A stretch of DNA of 64,000 nucleotides from Amycolatopsis alba DSM 44262 (lineage in GTDB: Bacteria; Actinomycetota; Actinomycetes; Mycobacteriales; Pseudonocardiaceae). The notes under the pieces were generated by a model. That model was not told the origin of the DNA. It saw only the letters and a list, made by a program, of their open reading frames with translations, and did not search any database. Positions within the stretch are counted from its first letter, which is position 1; every line of letters starts with the position of its first letter. Made by a program: the position numbers and the translations under genes. The stretch lies in the NCBI RefSeq assembly GCF_000384215.1, contig NZ_KB913032.1, positions 9,385,605-9,449,604 on the forward strand, given 5' to 3'. Shown here piece after piece: positions 23,351 to 32,477 of this stretch.

Positions 23351-23845
23351 TCAGAGCGCGGTCAGCTGCGAGATCTTCCACCGGCCGTCGACGCGCTGCG
23401 CGGTGACCGAAAGCTGGGAGACCGCCGACTGCGGGGCACCTCCGCCGGCGGCGATCGTCTGCTGATCGAGGAACAACAGCACTTCGGCCCGGTCGCCGCG
23501 CAGGGACCGGACACCGAGCGAACGGACCGTCGTCGTGCGCACCAGTTTCTGCTCTTCGGCCCGTTTCCGCGCCGAGGCGAACTGGTCCCGGTACTGCCCG
23601 GTCGCCTCGCCGGTCAGCACGTCGGCCGCGGCCCGCTCGGTCCGCGCCAGGTTGCTGTAGTCGTAGGAGAAGACGGCCTTGACCCCGGCGCCGACCTGGT
23701 CGGCGACCTCGGCCGTGGCGGCCTGGTCCACGAGCGCCGCGTTGCCGTCCGAGCCCAGGAAGGACGCCTGGAGGCCGAACCACACCGCGCAGCCGGTGGC
23801 CAGCACGATGATCGCGATCAGGAGCCGCGGGACGCGCCCGGTCAC
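23351..23845 (-). CDS. Mce-associated membrane protein (second, Rv3492c position)
   Basis: A 164-residue protein with one N-terminal transmembrane helix (about residues 7-25) and an extracytoplasmic NTF2-like domain containing YDYSNLARTERAA and a final RVDGRWKISQLTAL. Mas proteins accompany Mce transporters and are thought to stabilise the complex in the periplasm. It is the last gene of the mce4 operon; GTG at 23845 overlaps the preceding stop (GTGA). Confidence 0.88.
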   Translation of the reverse strand: MTGRVPRLLIAIIVLATGCAVWFGLQASFLGSDGNAALVDQAATAEVADQVGAGVKAVFSYDYSNLARTERAAADVLTGEATGQYRDQFASARKRAEEQKLVRTTTVRSLGVRSLRGDRAEVLLFLDQQTIAAGGGAPQSAVSQLSVTAQRVDGRWKISQLTAL

Positions 23846-24330
23846 GAGCCCGCCGCCTGTACCGCGCTGACCTTCCAGCCGTCCTCGACGCGCTGGTAGT
23901 CGACGGTCAGCCTGCTCACCTTGGGCGCGGCCGATCCGCCGCCGGTGCTGACCTTCACGTCCAGCACCGCCATCAGCCGCGCCGTGCCCGCGGTGGCGTC
24001 GAGTTCGGTGACCGCGGCCTGCTTGAGCTTCGCCGTGGCGACGGTCTTGCTCGTGTTCGCCCGGTCGATCTGGATCTGCCGGTCACCGGTGAGGTCCTTG
24101 CCGAGCCGTCCGGTGGTGACGCCGAGCCAGCGGTCGACGTCCTTGGCCCCGCTGCGGTAGTCGATCGTGTTCAGCACTTCGAGCTGGCCGGACGCGGCGG
24201 CGAGGACGGCCTCCCGTTCCCGGCCTCGTGCCAGGCCGTCGTCACGGGCGGCGCTCCACCACGACCAGCCGAACCAGGCGGCCGCGACGACCGCCAGGGC
24301 GGCGACCAGGGTGAGGGCACGGGTGAGCAC
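23842..24330 (-). CDS. Mce-associated membrane protein (first, Rv3493c position)
   Basis: A 162-residue Mas protein with an N-terminal helix (LTLVAALAVVAAAWFGWSWW) and an NTF2-like ectodomain; the C-terminal DYQRVEDGWKVSAVQA matches its neighbour. GTG at 24330 shares its G with the mce4F stop (TAGTG), so translation is coupled. Its role is accessory to the sterol importer. Confidence 0.88.
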   Translation of the reverse strand: MLTRALTLVAALAVVAAAWFGWSWWSAARDDGLARGREREAVLAAASGQLEVLNTIDYRSGAKDVDRWLGVTTGRLGKDLTGDRQIQIDRANTSKTVATAKLKQAAVTELDATAGTARLMAVLDVKVSTGGGSAAPKVSRLTVDYQRVEDGWKVSAVQAAGS

Positions 24331-25565
24331 TACTTACCGCCCAGCAACGCGCCCAGTCCGCCCGGTACGGATCCGGTGAGCAGGTTCAGCACACCCGGCA
24401 GCTGGGCGGATTCCGCCGCCTGAGGGGTCTGCTTCGGCTTCTCCGGGACCGCGGGCGGCTTCCCCGCGTACGGGGCGTTCTGCGAGCCTCGCACGCCTGT
24501 GGGGCTTCCCGGTGGCTCGGCGCAGTACGCCTGGGTGTTCACCGGCGCTTCGGTGGTGTCGTTGGCCGGACGCTGTTTCGTGCCCTCGTAACCCTTCGTG
24601 CACGAGACCGGGTCGAAGAAGTTGAACACGACGCCGAGGTGCCCGGTGCCGTCCGGCGACGTCGACCGCGAGAACGCCGAGATGATCGGGTACGCGACCA
24701 GGAGTTCCTCGATCGCGTCGGTGCGGGCGGACGTGATCTGCGCGGTGGTGAGCGTGTTCGCGAACAGCACCCCGAGGTCCGTCCCCGAAACCGCGAGGAC
24801 GTCGCTGATCTGGCGGCTCAGCTTGGGCGCTTCGTCGATCACGCGCCGCAAATCCGGGTCGGACGTCTTCAGCTGTGCGGCGATCGTCTTGAGCCCGCTG
24901 GAGAACCGGGTGATGTTGTCCGCCTGCCGCCGCTGGGTGTCCAGCACCGTCCGTGAGTTCGCCAGCAGGCCCTGGGTGTCGGGCAGATACTGCGTCGCGG
25001 TCGCGGTGAGCGAACCGGTGCTGTCCAGCAGCTGCCGCAGATCCGGGCCGGCGTTCGCGAACGCCTCGTAGGTCTCGTCGACGACGGTCTTCAGCGATTC
25101 CGGCTTCACGCTCGACACCAGTTTGTCCAAATTGGACAGCACGGTGTCCGGCGCGAGCGGGATCGACGTCTTGTCCCGTTTGATGACGGAACCTTCGGCC
25201 AGGTACGGCCCGTTTTCGTGCATGGGCAGCAGATCGACGTACTGCTCCCCCACCGCCGACCGGTTCGCGACCGCGGCCTTGGTGTCCGCGGGGATCTTCG
25301 GCGCGCCCTGATCGATGTCGAGGCCGAGGTCGATCCCGTGCTCGGTGAGTGTCATCGAGGCGACCTTGCCGACCGCGACGCCGCGGTAGGAGACCTCGGC
25401 GTTGACGAAGATGCCGCCGGAGTCCACGAGTTGCGCGGTGACGAGGTAGCCGCGGGTGCCGAAGAGCCTGTCCAGCCCGGCGTACTTGCCGCCCGCGTAG
25501 ACGACCGAAACCACCGCGATGACGAGGAACACCGCCATCTGGATCTTGGTCTTGCGCGTGATCAC
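24330..25565 (-). CDS. mce4F: Mce4F, substrate-channel subunit of the sterol importer
   Basis: A 411-residue MCE-family protein: one N-terminal transmembrane helix (IQMAVFLVIAVVSVVYAGG), the MlaD/MCE beta-barrel domain (about residues 35-115; VTAQLVDSGGIFVNAEVSYRGVAVGKV) and a long helical region that builds the periplasmic tube. The C-terminus is Pro-rich and disordered. It is the last of six Mce subunits. GTG at 25565 overlaps the mce4E stop. Confidence 0.92.
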   Translation of the reverse strand: MITRKTKIQMAVFLVIAVVSVVYAGGKYAGLDRLFGTRGYLVTAQLVDSGGIFVNAEVSYRGVAVGKVASMTLTEHGIDLGLDIDQGAPKIPADTKAAVANRSAVGEQYVDLLPMHENGPYLAEGSVIKRDKTSIPLAPDTVLSNLDKLVSSVKPESLKTVVDETYEAFANAGPDLRQLLDSTGSLTATATQYLPDTQGLLANSRTVLDTQRRQADNITRFSSGLKTIAAQLKTSDPDLRRVIDEAPKLSRQISDVLAVSGTDLGVLFANTLTTAQITSARTDAIEELLVAYPIISAFSRSTSPDGTGHLGVVFNFFDPVSCTKGYEGTKQRPANDTTEAPVNTQAYCAEPPGSPTGVRGSQNAPYAGKPPAVPEKPKQTPQAAESAQLPGVLNLLTGSVPGGLGALLGGK

Positions 25566-26776
25566 CGGCCACCTCCCAGAATCGGCCCGAGGATCCCGCC
25601 GAGCACGCCGCCCAGGACGTCCCCTTGGGGCGCCTGAGGTGTCCGGGGCGCCTGCGGGAGATCACCGGTGGGCAGCGGCAGCACCGGTGGCGCGGCGCCA
25701 TTGTTGAACGGGATCGCGCCAGGCGCCCCGGTGCCCTTGGTCCCCGGCAGTCCGATGATCGGCTGCGACGAGTTGTTCATGTTCTCCAGGAAGGTGTCCA
25801 GGTTCAGGTCGATCTTGGCTTCCACGTTCGCGTAGTCGCCCTTGATCACGTTGCCCGCGTAGTCCGGGAACGGGTACGTGAGCAGGATCCGCAGCGCGGT
25901 CGGCAGGTCCTGGCCCGCCTCGCTCAGCTTCTTCAGCGTCGGCTGCAACGCCCGGAGGTTCGCCACCAGCGAGTCCTTGCTGGCGTTGATCGTCTCGGTC
26001 GCGACCCCGGACAGCGTGTTCAGCGACTGCAGCATGCCGACGAGCTGATCCCGTTGCTCGGTCACGATCTTGAGCCCCGGCGAGAGGTTGTCGAGCGCGT
26101 TCGTGAGGTTCTGCGTCTGGCCGACCAGGGTCTTCGACAGCTTGTCGATACCGTCGATGGCGCGCAGGATCTCGCCCTTGTGCCCGTCGAGTTCGGTGGC
26201 CAGCTTGTCCACTTGGGACAGCAGCCCACGGACCTCGGCCTCGTTGCCGGTGAGCGCGTCGTTCAGTTCGTGGCTGATCTTCTGGATCTGCTCGACCCCG
26301 CCGCCGTTGAGCAGCAGGGAAAGCGCGCCGAGGACCTCTTCGACCTCGGGGTTGCGGTTCGTGCGGTCCAGCGGGATCTTCGCGCCCTCGGCGAGCGTTC
26401 CCTGCGGCTTTTCGGGGGCGTGCAGGTCGACGAACTTCTCCCCCAGCAGGCTCGACTGGCGGAGTTCGGCGAGCGCGTTCGCGGGCAGCGCGATGTCGCC
26501 GTTGACGACCATGTTCACCCACGCCGAACGCGTGTCCGGCGCGAGGTCGATGTTCTCGACCCGGCCGACCGGGACGTCGTTGACCTTCACACTCGCCTGC
26601 GGTACGAGGTCGAGGACGTCGGAGAACTGCGCGGAAATCCGGTACGGGTGGTCGCCGAGATCCGCGCCACCCGGCAAGGGTGTGTTGTACAGCCCCGAAA
26701 AACCGCCGTCGCTGCACCCGGCCAGCACCAGGACGCCCGCCATCACCCCCGCGATCTTCTGCCGCTGCCGCCTCAT
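25562..26776 (-). CDS. mce4E: Mce4E lipoprotein subunit of the sterol importer
   Basis: A 404-residue MCE protein with a lipoprotein signal: lipobox LAGC with Cys21, as in M. tuberculosis LprN/Mce4E. The MCE domain follows (about residues 40-120, VPQASVKVNDVPVGRVENIDLAPD), then the long alpha-helical needle and a Pro/Gly-rich tail with GGVLGGILGPILGGG. ATG at 26776 overlaps the mce4D stop (ATGA). Confidence 0.93.
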   Translation of the reverse strand: MRRQRQKIAGVMAGVLVLAGCSDGGFSGLYNTPLPGGADLGDHPYRISAQFSDVLDLVPQASVKVNDVPVGRVENIDLAPDTRSAWVNMVVNGDIALPANALAELRQSSLLGEKFVDLHAPEKPQGTLAEGAKIPLDRTNRNPEVEEVLGALSLLLNGGGVEQIQKISHELNDALTGNEAEVRGLLSQVDKLATELDGHKGEILRAIDGIDKLSKTLVGQTQNLTNALDNLSPGLKIVTEQRDQLVGMLQSLNTLSGVATETINASKDSLVANLRALQPTLKKLSEAGQDLPTALRILLTYPFPDYAGNVIKGDYANVEAKIDLNLDTFLENMNNSSQPIIGLPGTKGTGAPGAIPFNNGAAPPVLPLPTGDLPQAPRTPQAPQGDVLGGVLGGILGPILGGGR

Positions 26777-27963
26777 TTCGGGAGCCCCTTGGCCATGACG
26801 TCGATCAGCGGGAGCGGCAGCGGCGGCAGTTCACCGCTCTGCAGCGACGCCAGTATCTGCGGGATCGACGGGAGTTTCAGCGTGCCGTCGAGGACCGGCG
26901 CGAGCTGTTTGCAGATGTTGCCCAGCGCGTCCGGGATCGGCTTCGGCGTGCTCGCGCTGATCAGGCGGCACACGGTCAGGATCGGCGGATGCGTGAGCTC
27001 GTTCAGGTTGTCCCGCACCGCGATCGTGCCGGACGCCGCGTCGTAGGAGTTGATGAAGTTGGTCGCCCCTGTCGGCGCGATATCGATCACCTCGGCGAGC
27101 GAAGCCCGCTGGTCCACGAGCACTTTCGTCAATCCGGCCAGTTTGTCCACATTGGACGAGAGCAGATCCTTGTTCTCCGCGACGAACTTCTCGACGTCGC
27201 CCATCGCCGTCGCCAGGGAGTTCAGCGCGGCCCCCACGTCTGCGGAGTCCGCGGCGAGGAACCCGCTCACGTCCGCGGCGCGGCGGTAGAACTCGTTGAG
27301 CTGCTTGTCACTGTCGGCCAGCGCGCCGGTGAAGGAGTTCAAGTTCTGGATCGTGCCGAACAGGTCGCCCTTGGAGCTGTCCAAGGTCTTGGCCAGTTCG
27401 GACAGCCGGGTCACCGTGGTGTTGAGGTTCTTCCCGTTGCCGTCGAGGTTCGCCGCCGCGGTGTCGAGCAGGTCCGACAGCGCGCCGTTCTTGTTGGCGC
27501 CGTTGGGTCCCAGGCTGGTCGAGAGCTTGTCGAGGCTCGTGTAGAGGTCGTCGAGTTCGGCCGGTGTCGCCGTCTTCTCCTTGGCGATCACCGTGTCCGT
27601 GGCCATTTCGGGGCCGCTCTCGTAGGCCGGGGTCAGCTGGACGTACCGGTCGCTCACCAGGCTCGGCGCGACGACGACGGCTCCGGCGTCGGCCGGGACC
27701 GGGGTGTCTTCGTCGATCCGCATGTCGACCCGGACCGCCTCGCCCTGCGGCGTGACCCCGGTGATCTCGCCGACCTTCACCCCGAGCACCCGGACCGACG
27801 ACCCCGCGTAGAGGCCCACGGTCTTGCCGAAGTAGGCGCTGATCCGCGTCCCGCCTGGTTCTTTGAACACTAGCCACAGACCGGCGGTCGCGATCAGCAC
27901 GAGGACGCAGGCGAACGCGACCCAGGTGTAGAGCGTGCGTCCGGTGCGCGTGTGGATGGTCAT
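26773..27963 (-). CDS. mce4D: Mce4D subunit of the sterol importer
   Basis: A 396-residue MCE protein: transmembrane helix TWVAFACVLVLIATAGLWLVF, MCE domain (ISAYFGKTVGLYAGSSVRVLGVKVGEITG), then the helical tube region. ATG at 27963 overlaps the mce4C stop (ATGA); the frame is open further upstream only as a shadow of mce4C. Confidence 0.93.
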   Translation of the reverse strand: MTIHTRTGRTLYTWVAFACVLVLIATAGLWLVFKEPGGTRISAYFGKTVGLYAGSSVRVLGVKVGEITGVTPQGEAVRVDMRIDEDTPVPADAGAVVVAPSLVSDRYVQLTPAYESGPEMATDTVIAKEKTATPAELDDLYTSLDKLSTSLGPNGANKNGALSDLLDTAAANLDGNGKNLNTTVTRLSELAKTLDSSKGDLFGTIQNLNSFTGALADSDKQLNEFYRRAADVSGFLAADSADVGAALNSLATAMGDVEKFVAENKDLLSSNVDKLAGLTKVLVDQRASLAEVIDIAPTGATNFINSYDAASGTIAVRDNLNELTHPPILTVCRLISASTPKPIPDALGNICKQLAPVLDGTLKLPSIPQILASLQSGELPPLPLPLIDVMAKGLPK

Positions 27964-28991
27964 CGCCTGCCCACTCCCTGGTTCGGCGCCGCGATCGGCG
28001 GGGTGCAGCCTTCCGGGTTGACCTGGAACGCGCCCGCGATGATCGTCGGCGGCAGCAGCCCGCACAGGTAGCCCTCGAACCAGCGCCCGTTGCCGGTCGC
28101 GTTCGCGCCGACGCGGGCGAACGGTGCCATCAGCTTGAGGCTGCGGTCGAGGTTGTCCTGGTTGCGCTGCAGGATGTCGGTGACCTTGCCGAGCTTCTCC
28201 AGGGTCGGCTTCATCTGCTGCCGGTTGTCGGCGACGAGCCCGGACAGCTGCGCGGAGACCTGCTGGGTGCCCTTGAGCAACGTGCTGATCGCGTCCTTCC
28301 GGTTCTGCAGTTCGGCGAGCAGGAGATTGCCGTCGTCGAGGATCCGTTTCAGCTGGGCGTTGCGATCGGACAGTGTCTTCGACACCTTGCTCGTGTTGGC
28401 CAGCAACGTCTTCAGGTCACCGTCGCGGGAAGAAACCGTCTTGGACAAGGAAGAAAGCCCGCCCAGCGCGTCCTTCAGGTACTGGGGACTGTCCTTGAGC
28501 GCGTCGGAGAGGACGGTGAAACTGGACGCGAGCTGCGCGGTGTCGATCTCGCCGACCGTGCCCGAGAGCTGCTGGAACGCGTCCTGCAGTTCGAACGGCG
28601 TCCGCGTGCGGTCGAGCCCGATGGTGGCGTTCGGGTCCTGGCTCGCCTTGCCTTTCGGGGTCAGCGCGAGGTACTTCTCGCCGAGCAGCGTCTTGATCTC
28701 GATCGACGCCGCGGTGGCGTCGCCGACCCGCACGTCCTTGACCCGGAACTTCACCAGCACCTTCTTGCCTGCCAGTTCGACCGAGCTGACCTGGCCGACC
28801 TTGACCCCGGCGACCTGGACCTCGTTGTCCGGCGCCAGCCCGGCCGACTCGCCGAAGTACGCGGAGTACGTCGTCCCGCTGCCGAACAGCGGGATCCGGT
28901 CGGAGAAGTACGTCGTCGCCGTGACCAGCACGATCAGGATGAGCGCCACTCCGCCCACCACGGCCTGGTCGCGTTCCTTGAGCGGCTTCAC
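27960..28991 (-). CDS. mce4C: Mce4C subunit of the sterol importer
   Basis: A 343-residue MCE protein: N-terminal helix (VVGGVALILIVLVTATTYF), MCE domain (AYFGESAGLAPDNEVQVAGVKVGQVSSVEL) and helical region. The start is GTG at 28991, overlapping the mce4B stop (GTGA). The frame remains open far upstream through mce4B, but that part is non-coding shadow. Confidence 0.92.
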   Translation of the reverse strand: MKPLKERDQAVVGGVALILIVLVTATTYFSDRIPLFGSGTTYSAYFGESAGLAPDNEVQVAGVKVGQVSSVELAGKKVLVKFRVKDVRVGDATAASIEIKTLLGEKYLALTPKGKASQDPNATIGLDRTRTPFELQDAFQQLSGTVGEIDTAQLASSFTVLSDALKDSPQYLKDALGGLSSLSKTVSSRDGDLKTLLANTSKVSKTLSDRNAQLKRILDDGNLLLAELQNRKDAISTLLKGTQQVSAQLSGLVADNRQQMKPTLEKLGKVTDILQRNQDNLDRSLKLMAPFARVGANATGNGRWFEGYLCGLLPPTIIAGAFQVNPEGCTPPIAAPNQGVGRR

Positions 28992-30025
28992 GGCCCGCAC
29001 CTCTCCGGTCGCTGCGTACCGGGCAGCGGCGTGATCGGCAGTTCGATGTTGAGCGATTTGATGCCGATGCTGCCGGAGATCCCGCACAGGTAGTAGTTGA
29101 ACCAGCTGCCGTAGCTCAGCGTCCTGGTGAACTTCTGCAGGTTGCCCGGCAGCACCTGCAGCAGATGGTCGAGCAGCTGCTCCGAATCGCCGAGGTTCTG
29201 CGACAGCGCGCCGAGCTGGACGACGTCGTCCTTGATGGCGGGCCGGGCGTCGGCGAGCAGGCCCGTCGTGGTGACGGTGAGGTCGCCCAGCGCCTTGACC
29301 GCGTCCCCGATCGGCTGCCGCTGCTCGGCCAGCCCGGTGACCAGCCGCTGGGTCTGGTCGATCAGCTCGCCCAGCTGCGGCGAGCGCTTCTCGACCGTGC
29401 CGAGCACGGTGTTGAGGTTCGCGATGACGTCGCCGATGATCTTGTCCTTGCCCGCGATGGCCGACGTGACCGACGCGGTGTGCGCGAGCAGGCTGGTGAT
29501 CGTGCCGCCCTCGCCCTGGAAGACCTGGATGATCTCGTAGGAGAGCTTGTTGACGTCCTCGGGGTTCAGCGCGCGGAAGAGCGGTTTGAACCCGTTGAAG
29601 AGGACGGTCAGGTTCAGGGCCGGTTTGGTGCGCTCGGGCGGGATGATCCCGCCGCGCGGCAACGACTTCTCGTCCCCGATGTCCGTGCCGAGCGAGAGGT
29701 AGCGCTGCCCGACCAGGTTGCGGTACTTGATGGTCGCGGTCACCGACGCCGGCAGCCGGTGCGTGGTCTGGACGTCGAAGTGGACCTGGGCGAAGTTCCG
29801 CTCGCCCTCCTCGACCTCGATCGAGCCGACCTGCCCGACCTTCACGCCGACGATGCGGACGTCGTCGCCCTCCTTGAGCCCGGACGCGTCGGTGAACTTG
29901 GCCGTGTAGCCCGAGGTGTCGCCGAAGTTGGTGTTCGCGATGGTGGCGCCGAGGATCGCGGTGAGCAGCACGGTGACCACGGCGAAGACGAGGATCTTGA
30001 CCAGATCCGGGACGAAGGACCTCAT
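28988..30025 (-). CDS. mce4B: Mce4B subunit of the sterol importer
   Basis: A 345-residue MCE protein: MRSFVPDLVKILVFAVVTVLLTAILGATIANTNFG gives the N-terminal helix in outline, followed by the MCE domain (AKFTDASGLKEGDDVRIVGVKVGQ) and the helical region. ATG at 30025 has its own good ribosome site (GGGAGGGCGG), unlike the overlapping starts of the other subunits; this fits with the 274-nt gap from mce4A. Confidence 0.92.
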   Translation of the reverse strand: MRSFVPDLVKILVFAVVTVLLTAILGATIANTNFGDTSGYTAKFTDASGLKEGDDVRIVGVKVGQVGSIEVEEGERNFAQVHFDVQTTHRLPASVTATIKYRNLVGQRYLSLGTDIGDEKSLPRGGIIPPERTKPALNLTVLFNGFKPLFRALNPEDVNKLSYEIIQVFQGEGGTITSLLAHTASVTSAIAGKDKIIGDVIANLNTVLGTVEKRSPQLGELIDQTQRLVTGLAEQRQPIGDAVKALGDLTVTTTGLLADARPAIKDDVVQLGALSQNLGDSEQLLDHLLQVLPGNLQKFTRTLSYGSWFNYYLCGISGSIGIKSLNIELPITPLPGTQRPERCGP

Positions 30026-30093
30026 CGGACCGCCCTCCCGCCGGACGCACGACCCGCACGACCCGCTTGACCCGCTTGACCCACCACGAGCGT

Positions 30094-30146
30094 GTCGCGA
30101 AAGCCACTTTCGGGACACGTGACGTCGCGAAAGTGGCTTTCGCGAC
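30094..30146. repeat. Hairpin of the GCGAAAGCCACTTTC family, copy 4 (mce4A-mce4B gap)
   Basis: GTCGCGAAAGCCACTTTC (30094-30111) is perfectly complementary to 30129-30146, with a 17-nt loop. It lies 69 nt upstream of the mce4B start and inside the transcribed operon. Confidence 0.85.
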
Positions 30147-30209
30147 GTGACCGGAACACGTGGAGTGCGCCGGGCAAGCCCCAACGGCACTCAAGCTCGC
30201 AGCGGCGGT

Positions 30210-30260
30210 CCGTGAAGGCCTCCTTCCCTACCCTGAGAGTAGGGAAGGAGGCCTTCACGG
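30210..30260. repeat. Perfect 22-bp GC-rich hairpin (mce4A-mce4B gap)
   Basis: Arms 30210-30231 and 30239-30260 are perfectly complementary (core GTGAAGGCCTCCTTCCCTAC) with a 7-nt loop. It starts 40 nt after the mce4A stop on the minus strand. It has the form of a strong terminator, yet the operon genes continue downstream, so it may attenuate or separate transcripts. Confidence 0.8.
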
Positions 30261-30299
30261 AACCGGCACCCACCACCCACCGCAGGTTCACGACACAGC

Positions 30300-31631
30300 T
30301 CACTTCAGTTCCACCTCCGCCCCGCGGTACAGCGGCCCCACCAGCAGGCTGCCCCAGTTCGGCACCTGGTCCGGCGTCGTGCCCATCGCCGGCGACACGA
30401 GCAGGTCGATCAGCCGCTGCTCGTCCGGTGTGTTCACGACCGAACCACCGGCGCTCCCGCCGGCGGGCAGGGTCCCGTCCGGGTCACGCGGCGGCGCGGG
30501 TTTCGACGACCCGTCGTCGATCGCGCCGTCCGGCGGATACTGCGGCCAGCGTCCCGGCGGCGGCACCTCCGGATAGCACCGCGGGCCGCGTTTGTCGTTG
30601 TACTTGGGCTCGTCGACGCCGGGGAGGTACTTGCCGCGGCTCGGCGTGAACTCGATGGTCACCCGGCTGACCTCGGGATGCGCGGTGCCCTTGCCGAACG
30701 CGAGTTCCGCGCGCGGCACCGATCCGGCGAGCTGCTTGAGCAGGCACGGATACTCCGGCGCGTACTTCGCCAGGACGTCCAGCGTGGGCTGGAGGCTGGT
30801 GGTGAGGCGGATCAGGTTGTCCTGGTTCACTTTCAGGAAGCTCGTCAGGTCGAGCGAAGCGGCGGTCACGGTCGAGTAGACGTCGGCGAGACCGCGCTGG
30901 CTCTCGACGAGCGTCTTGCTCGTGGTGGTCAGATCCGACAGCGCGGCCAGCAGATCCGGCGCGGCCTTGTCGTAGATCTTGGCGGCGTCGGCCAGCCCGG
31001 AGATGTCGGCCTTGAGGTCGGGCAGCGACGGGTTCACTTTCCCGAGATAGTCCGAAAGTCCCGCCATCGTCGAACCGAGCTGTTTGCCCTGACCGTCCAA
31101 AGCGGACGCGACGGCGTTGAGCGTGCTGGCCATCTTCTCCGGCTGCACGGCCTGCAGCAGCGGCATCACGTCGCCGAGCACGGTTTCCAGCTCGATCGCG
31201 CTGCTGCTGCGGTCCTGCGGGATGACGTCGCCCTCGCCGATGTGCCGTGAAGCTTCTTTGGAATGTTGCAGCTCGGGGATCTGCAAAGCGACATACCGCT
31301 CGCCGAACAGCGTCTTCGGCAGCAGCCGCGCGGACACGTTCGACGGGATGACCGACGTCTTGTCCGGCTGCAGCGCCAGGTCCATCGTCGCGTGGTCACC
31401 GTGGGCCTGGATCGACCGCACCTCGCCGACGACCATCCCGCGCACCTTGACGTCCGCGCCCTCGCGCATCTGGTTGCCGATGCGGTCGGTCTCCAGTTTC
31501 ACCAGGGTCACCGTGGTGAAGGCCTTCTGGTAGAAGGCGATGGTGGTGACGAAGAACAGCACGACCACCACGAGGAAGACCAGCCCCAGCACCTGGTGCC
31601 GAAGCCGCCGCAGCAGAATCCCCCTGTTCAC
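30300..31631 (-). CDS. mce4A: Mce4A subunit of the sterol importer
   Basis: A 443-residue MCE protein: N-terminal helix (HQVLGLVFLVVVVLFFVTTIAFY), MCE domain (VTLVKLETDRIGNQMREGADVKVRGMVVGEVRSI), helical tube region and a disordered Pro-rich C-terminus with a Cys pair (PCLLKQL, RCYPEVPPP). The start is GTG at 31631, overlapping the yrbE4B stop (GTGA). Confidence 0.92.
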   Translation of the reverse strand: MNRGILLRRLRHQVLGLVFLVVVVLFFVTTIAFYQKAFTTVTLVKLETDRIGNQMREGADVKVRGMVVGEVRSIQAHGDHATMDLALQPDKTSVIPSNVSARLLPKTLFGERYVALQIPELQHSKEASRHIGEGDVIPQDRSSSAIELETVLGDVMPLLQAVQPEKMASTLNAVASALDGQGKQLGSTMAGLSDYLGKVNPSLPDLKADISGLADAAKIYDKAAPDLLAALSDLTTTSKTLVESQRGLADVYSTVTAASLDLTSFLKVNQDNLIRLTTSLQPTLDVLAKYAPEYPCLLKQLAGSVPRAELAFGKGTAHPEVSRVTIEFTPSRGKYLPGVDEPKYNDKRGPRCYPEVPPPGRWPQYPPDGAIDDGSSKPAPPRDPDGTLPAGGSAGGSVVNTPDEQRLIDLLVSPAMGTTPDQVPNWGSLLVGPLYRGAEVELK

Positions 31632-32476
31632 CCGGAAATCCTCACCGTCGTCGTGGCGCCCCAGATCGCGAGGCTGAGGAAGAAGTCGAGGACCGAGATC
31701 AGCACGATCGACGTCCGCACCGCGCGGCCGACCGCGATCCCCACCCCGGCGGGCCCACCGCTGGCGGTATAGCCGTAATAGCAATGCGAAAGGATGACGA
31801 GCACGCTGAAGATGATCACCTTGAGGAACGACCAGAGCACGTCCTCGGGCGGCAGGAACAGCGTGAAGTAGTGGTCGTAGGTGCCCGCCGACTGGCCGTA
31901 GAGCCAGATGGTGATCTGCCGCGAGGCGAGATACGACGAGAGCAGCCCGACGGCGTAGAGCGGGATGACCGCGGTGACGCCCGCGATCACCCGTGTCGTC
32001 ACGAGGTACGGCAGGCTCGGCACACCCATCACTTCGAGCGCGTCGATCTCCTCGGAGATCTTCATCGCGCCCAGCTGCGCGGTGAACCCGCAGCCGACGG
32101 TGGCCGAGAGCGCGAGCCCCGCCGAGAGCGGCGCGACCTCGCGGGTGTTGAAGTAGGCGGAGATGAACCCGGTCAGCGCGGCGGTGCCGAGCTGGTTCAG
32201 CGCCGAGTAGCCCTGCATGCCGACGATGAGACCGGTGAACAGCGTCATCCCGATCATCACGCCGAGCGTCCCGCCGATCACCGCGAGCGCGCCGGTGCCG
32301 AAGCTGACTTCGGTCAGCAGGCGGAAGATCTCGCGGCCGTAGCGCCGGATCGTGCGCGGGGCCCAGGCCAGTGCCCGGAAGTAGAACGACAGCTGGCCGC
32401 CGAAGCCTTCCAGCATCGCGCCGGGACGCGCGATGATCTCGAGCGTGCGGTCCGAAACCGCGGGTTCGCCTGCCAT
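31628..32476 (-). CDS. yrbE4B: YrbE4B, MlaE-type permease of the sterol importer
   Basis: A 282-residue integral membrane permease with about five or six helices. The MlaE signature lies around ATVGCGFTAQLGAMKISEEIDALEVMGVPSLPYLV, where the EExDALEVMG loop is predicted to contact the MceG-type ATPase (MkaF/Mkl), which is encoded elsewhere. ATG at 32476 follows the yrbE4A stop by 1 nt. Confidence 0.94.
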   Translation of the reverse strand: MAGEPAVSDRTLEIIARPGAMLEGFGGQLSFYFRALAWAPRTIRRYGREIFRLLTEVSFGTGALAVIGGTLGVMIGMTLFTGLIVGMQGYSALNQLGTAALTGFISAYFNTREVAPLSAGLALSATVGCGFTAQLGAMKISEEIDALEVMGVPSLPYLVTTRVIAGVTAVIPLYAVGLLSSYLASRQITIWLYGQSAGTYDHYFTLFLPPEDVLWSFLKVIIFSVLVILSHCYYGYTASGGPAGVGIAVGRAVRTSIVLISVLDFFLSLAIWGATTTVRISG

Positions 32477-32477
32477 G

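Noticed and set aside
28992..30194. Extension of the mce4C frame to give a 744-residue protein
   Set aside because: The added N-terminal 400 residues are an out-of-frame reading of mce4B, and the MCE N-terminal helix begins at GTG 28991.
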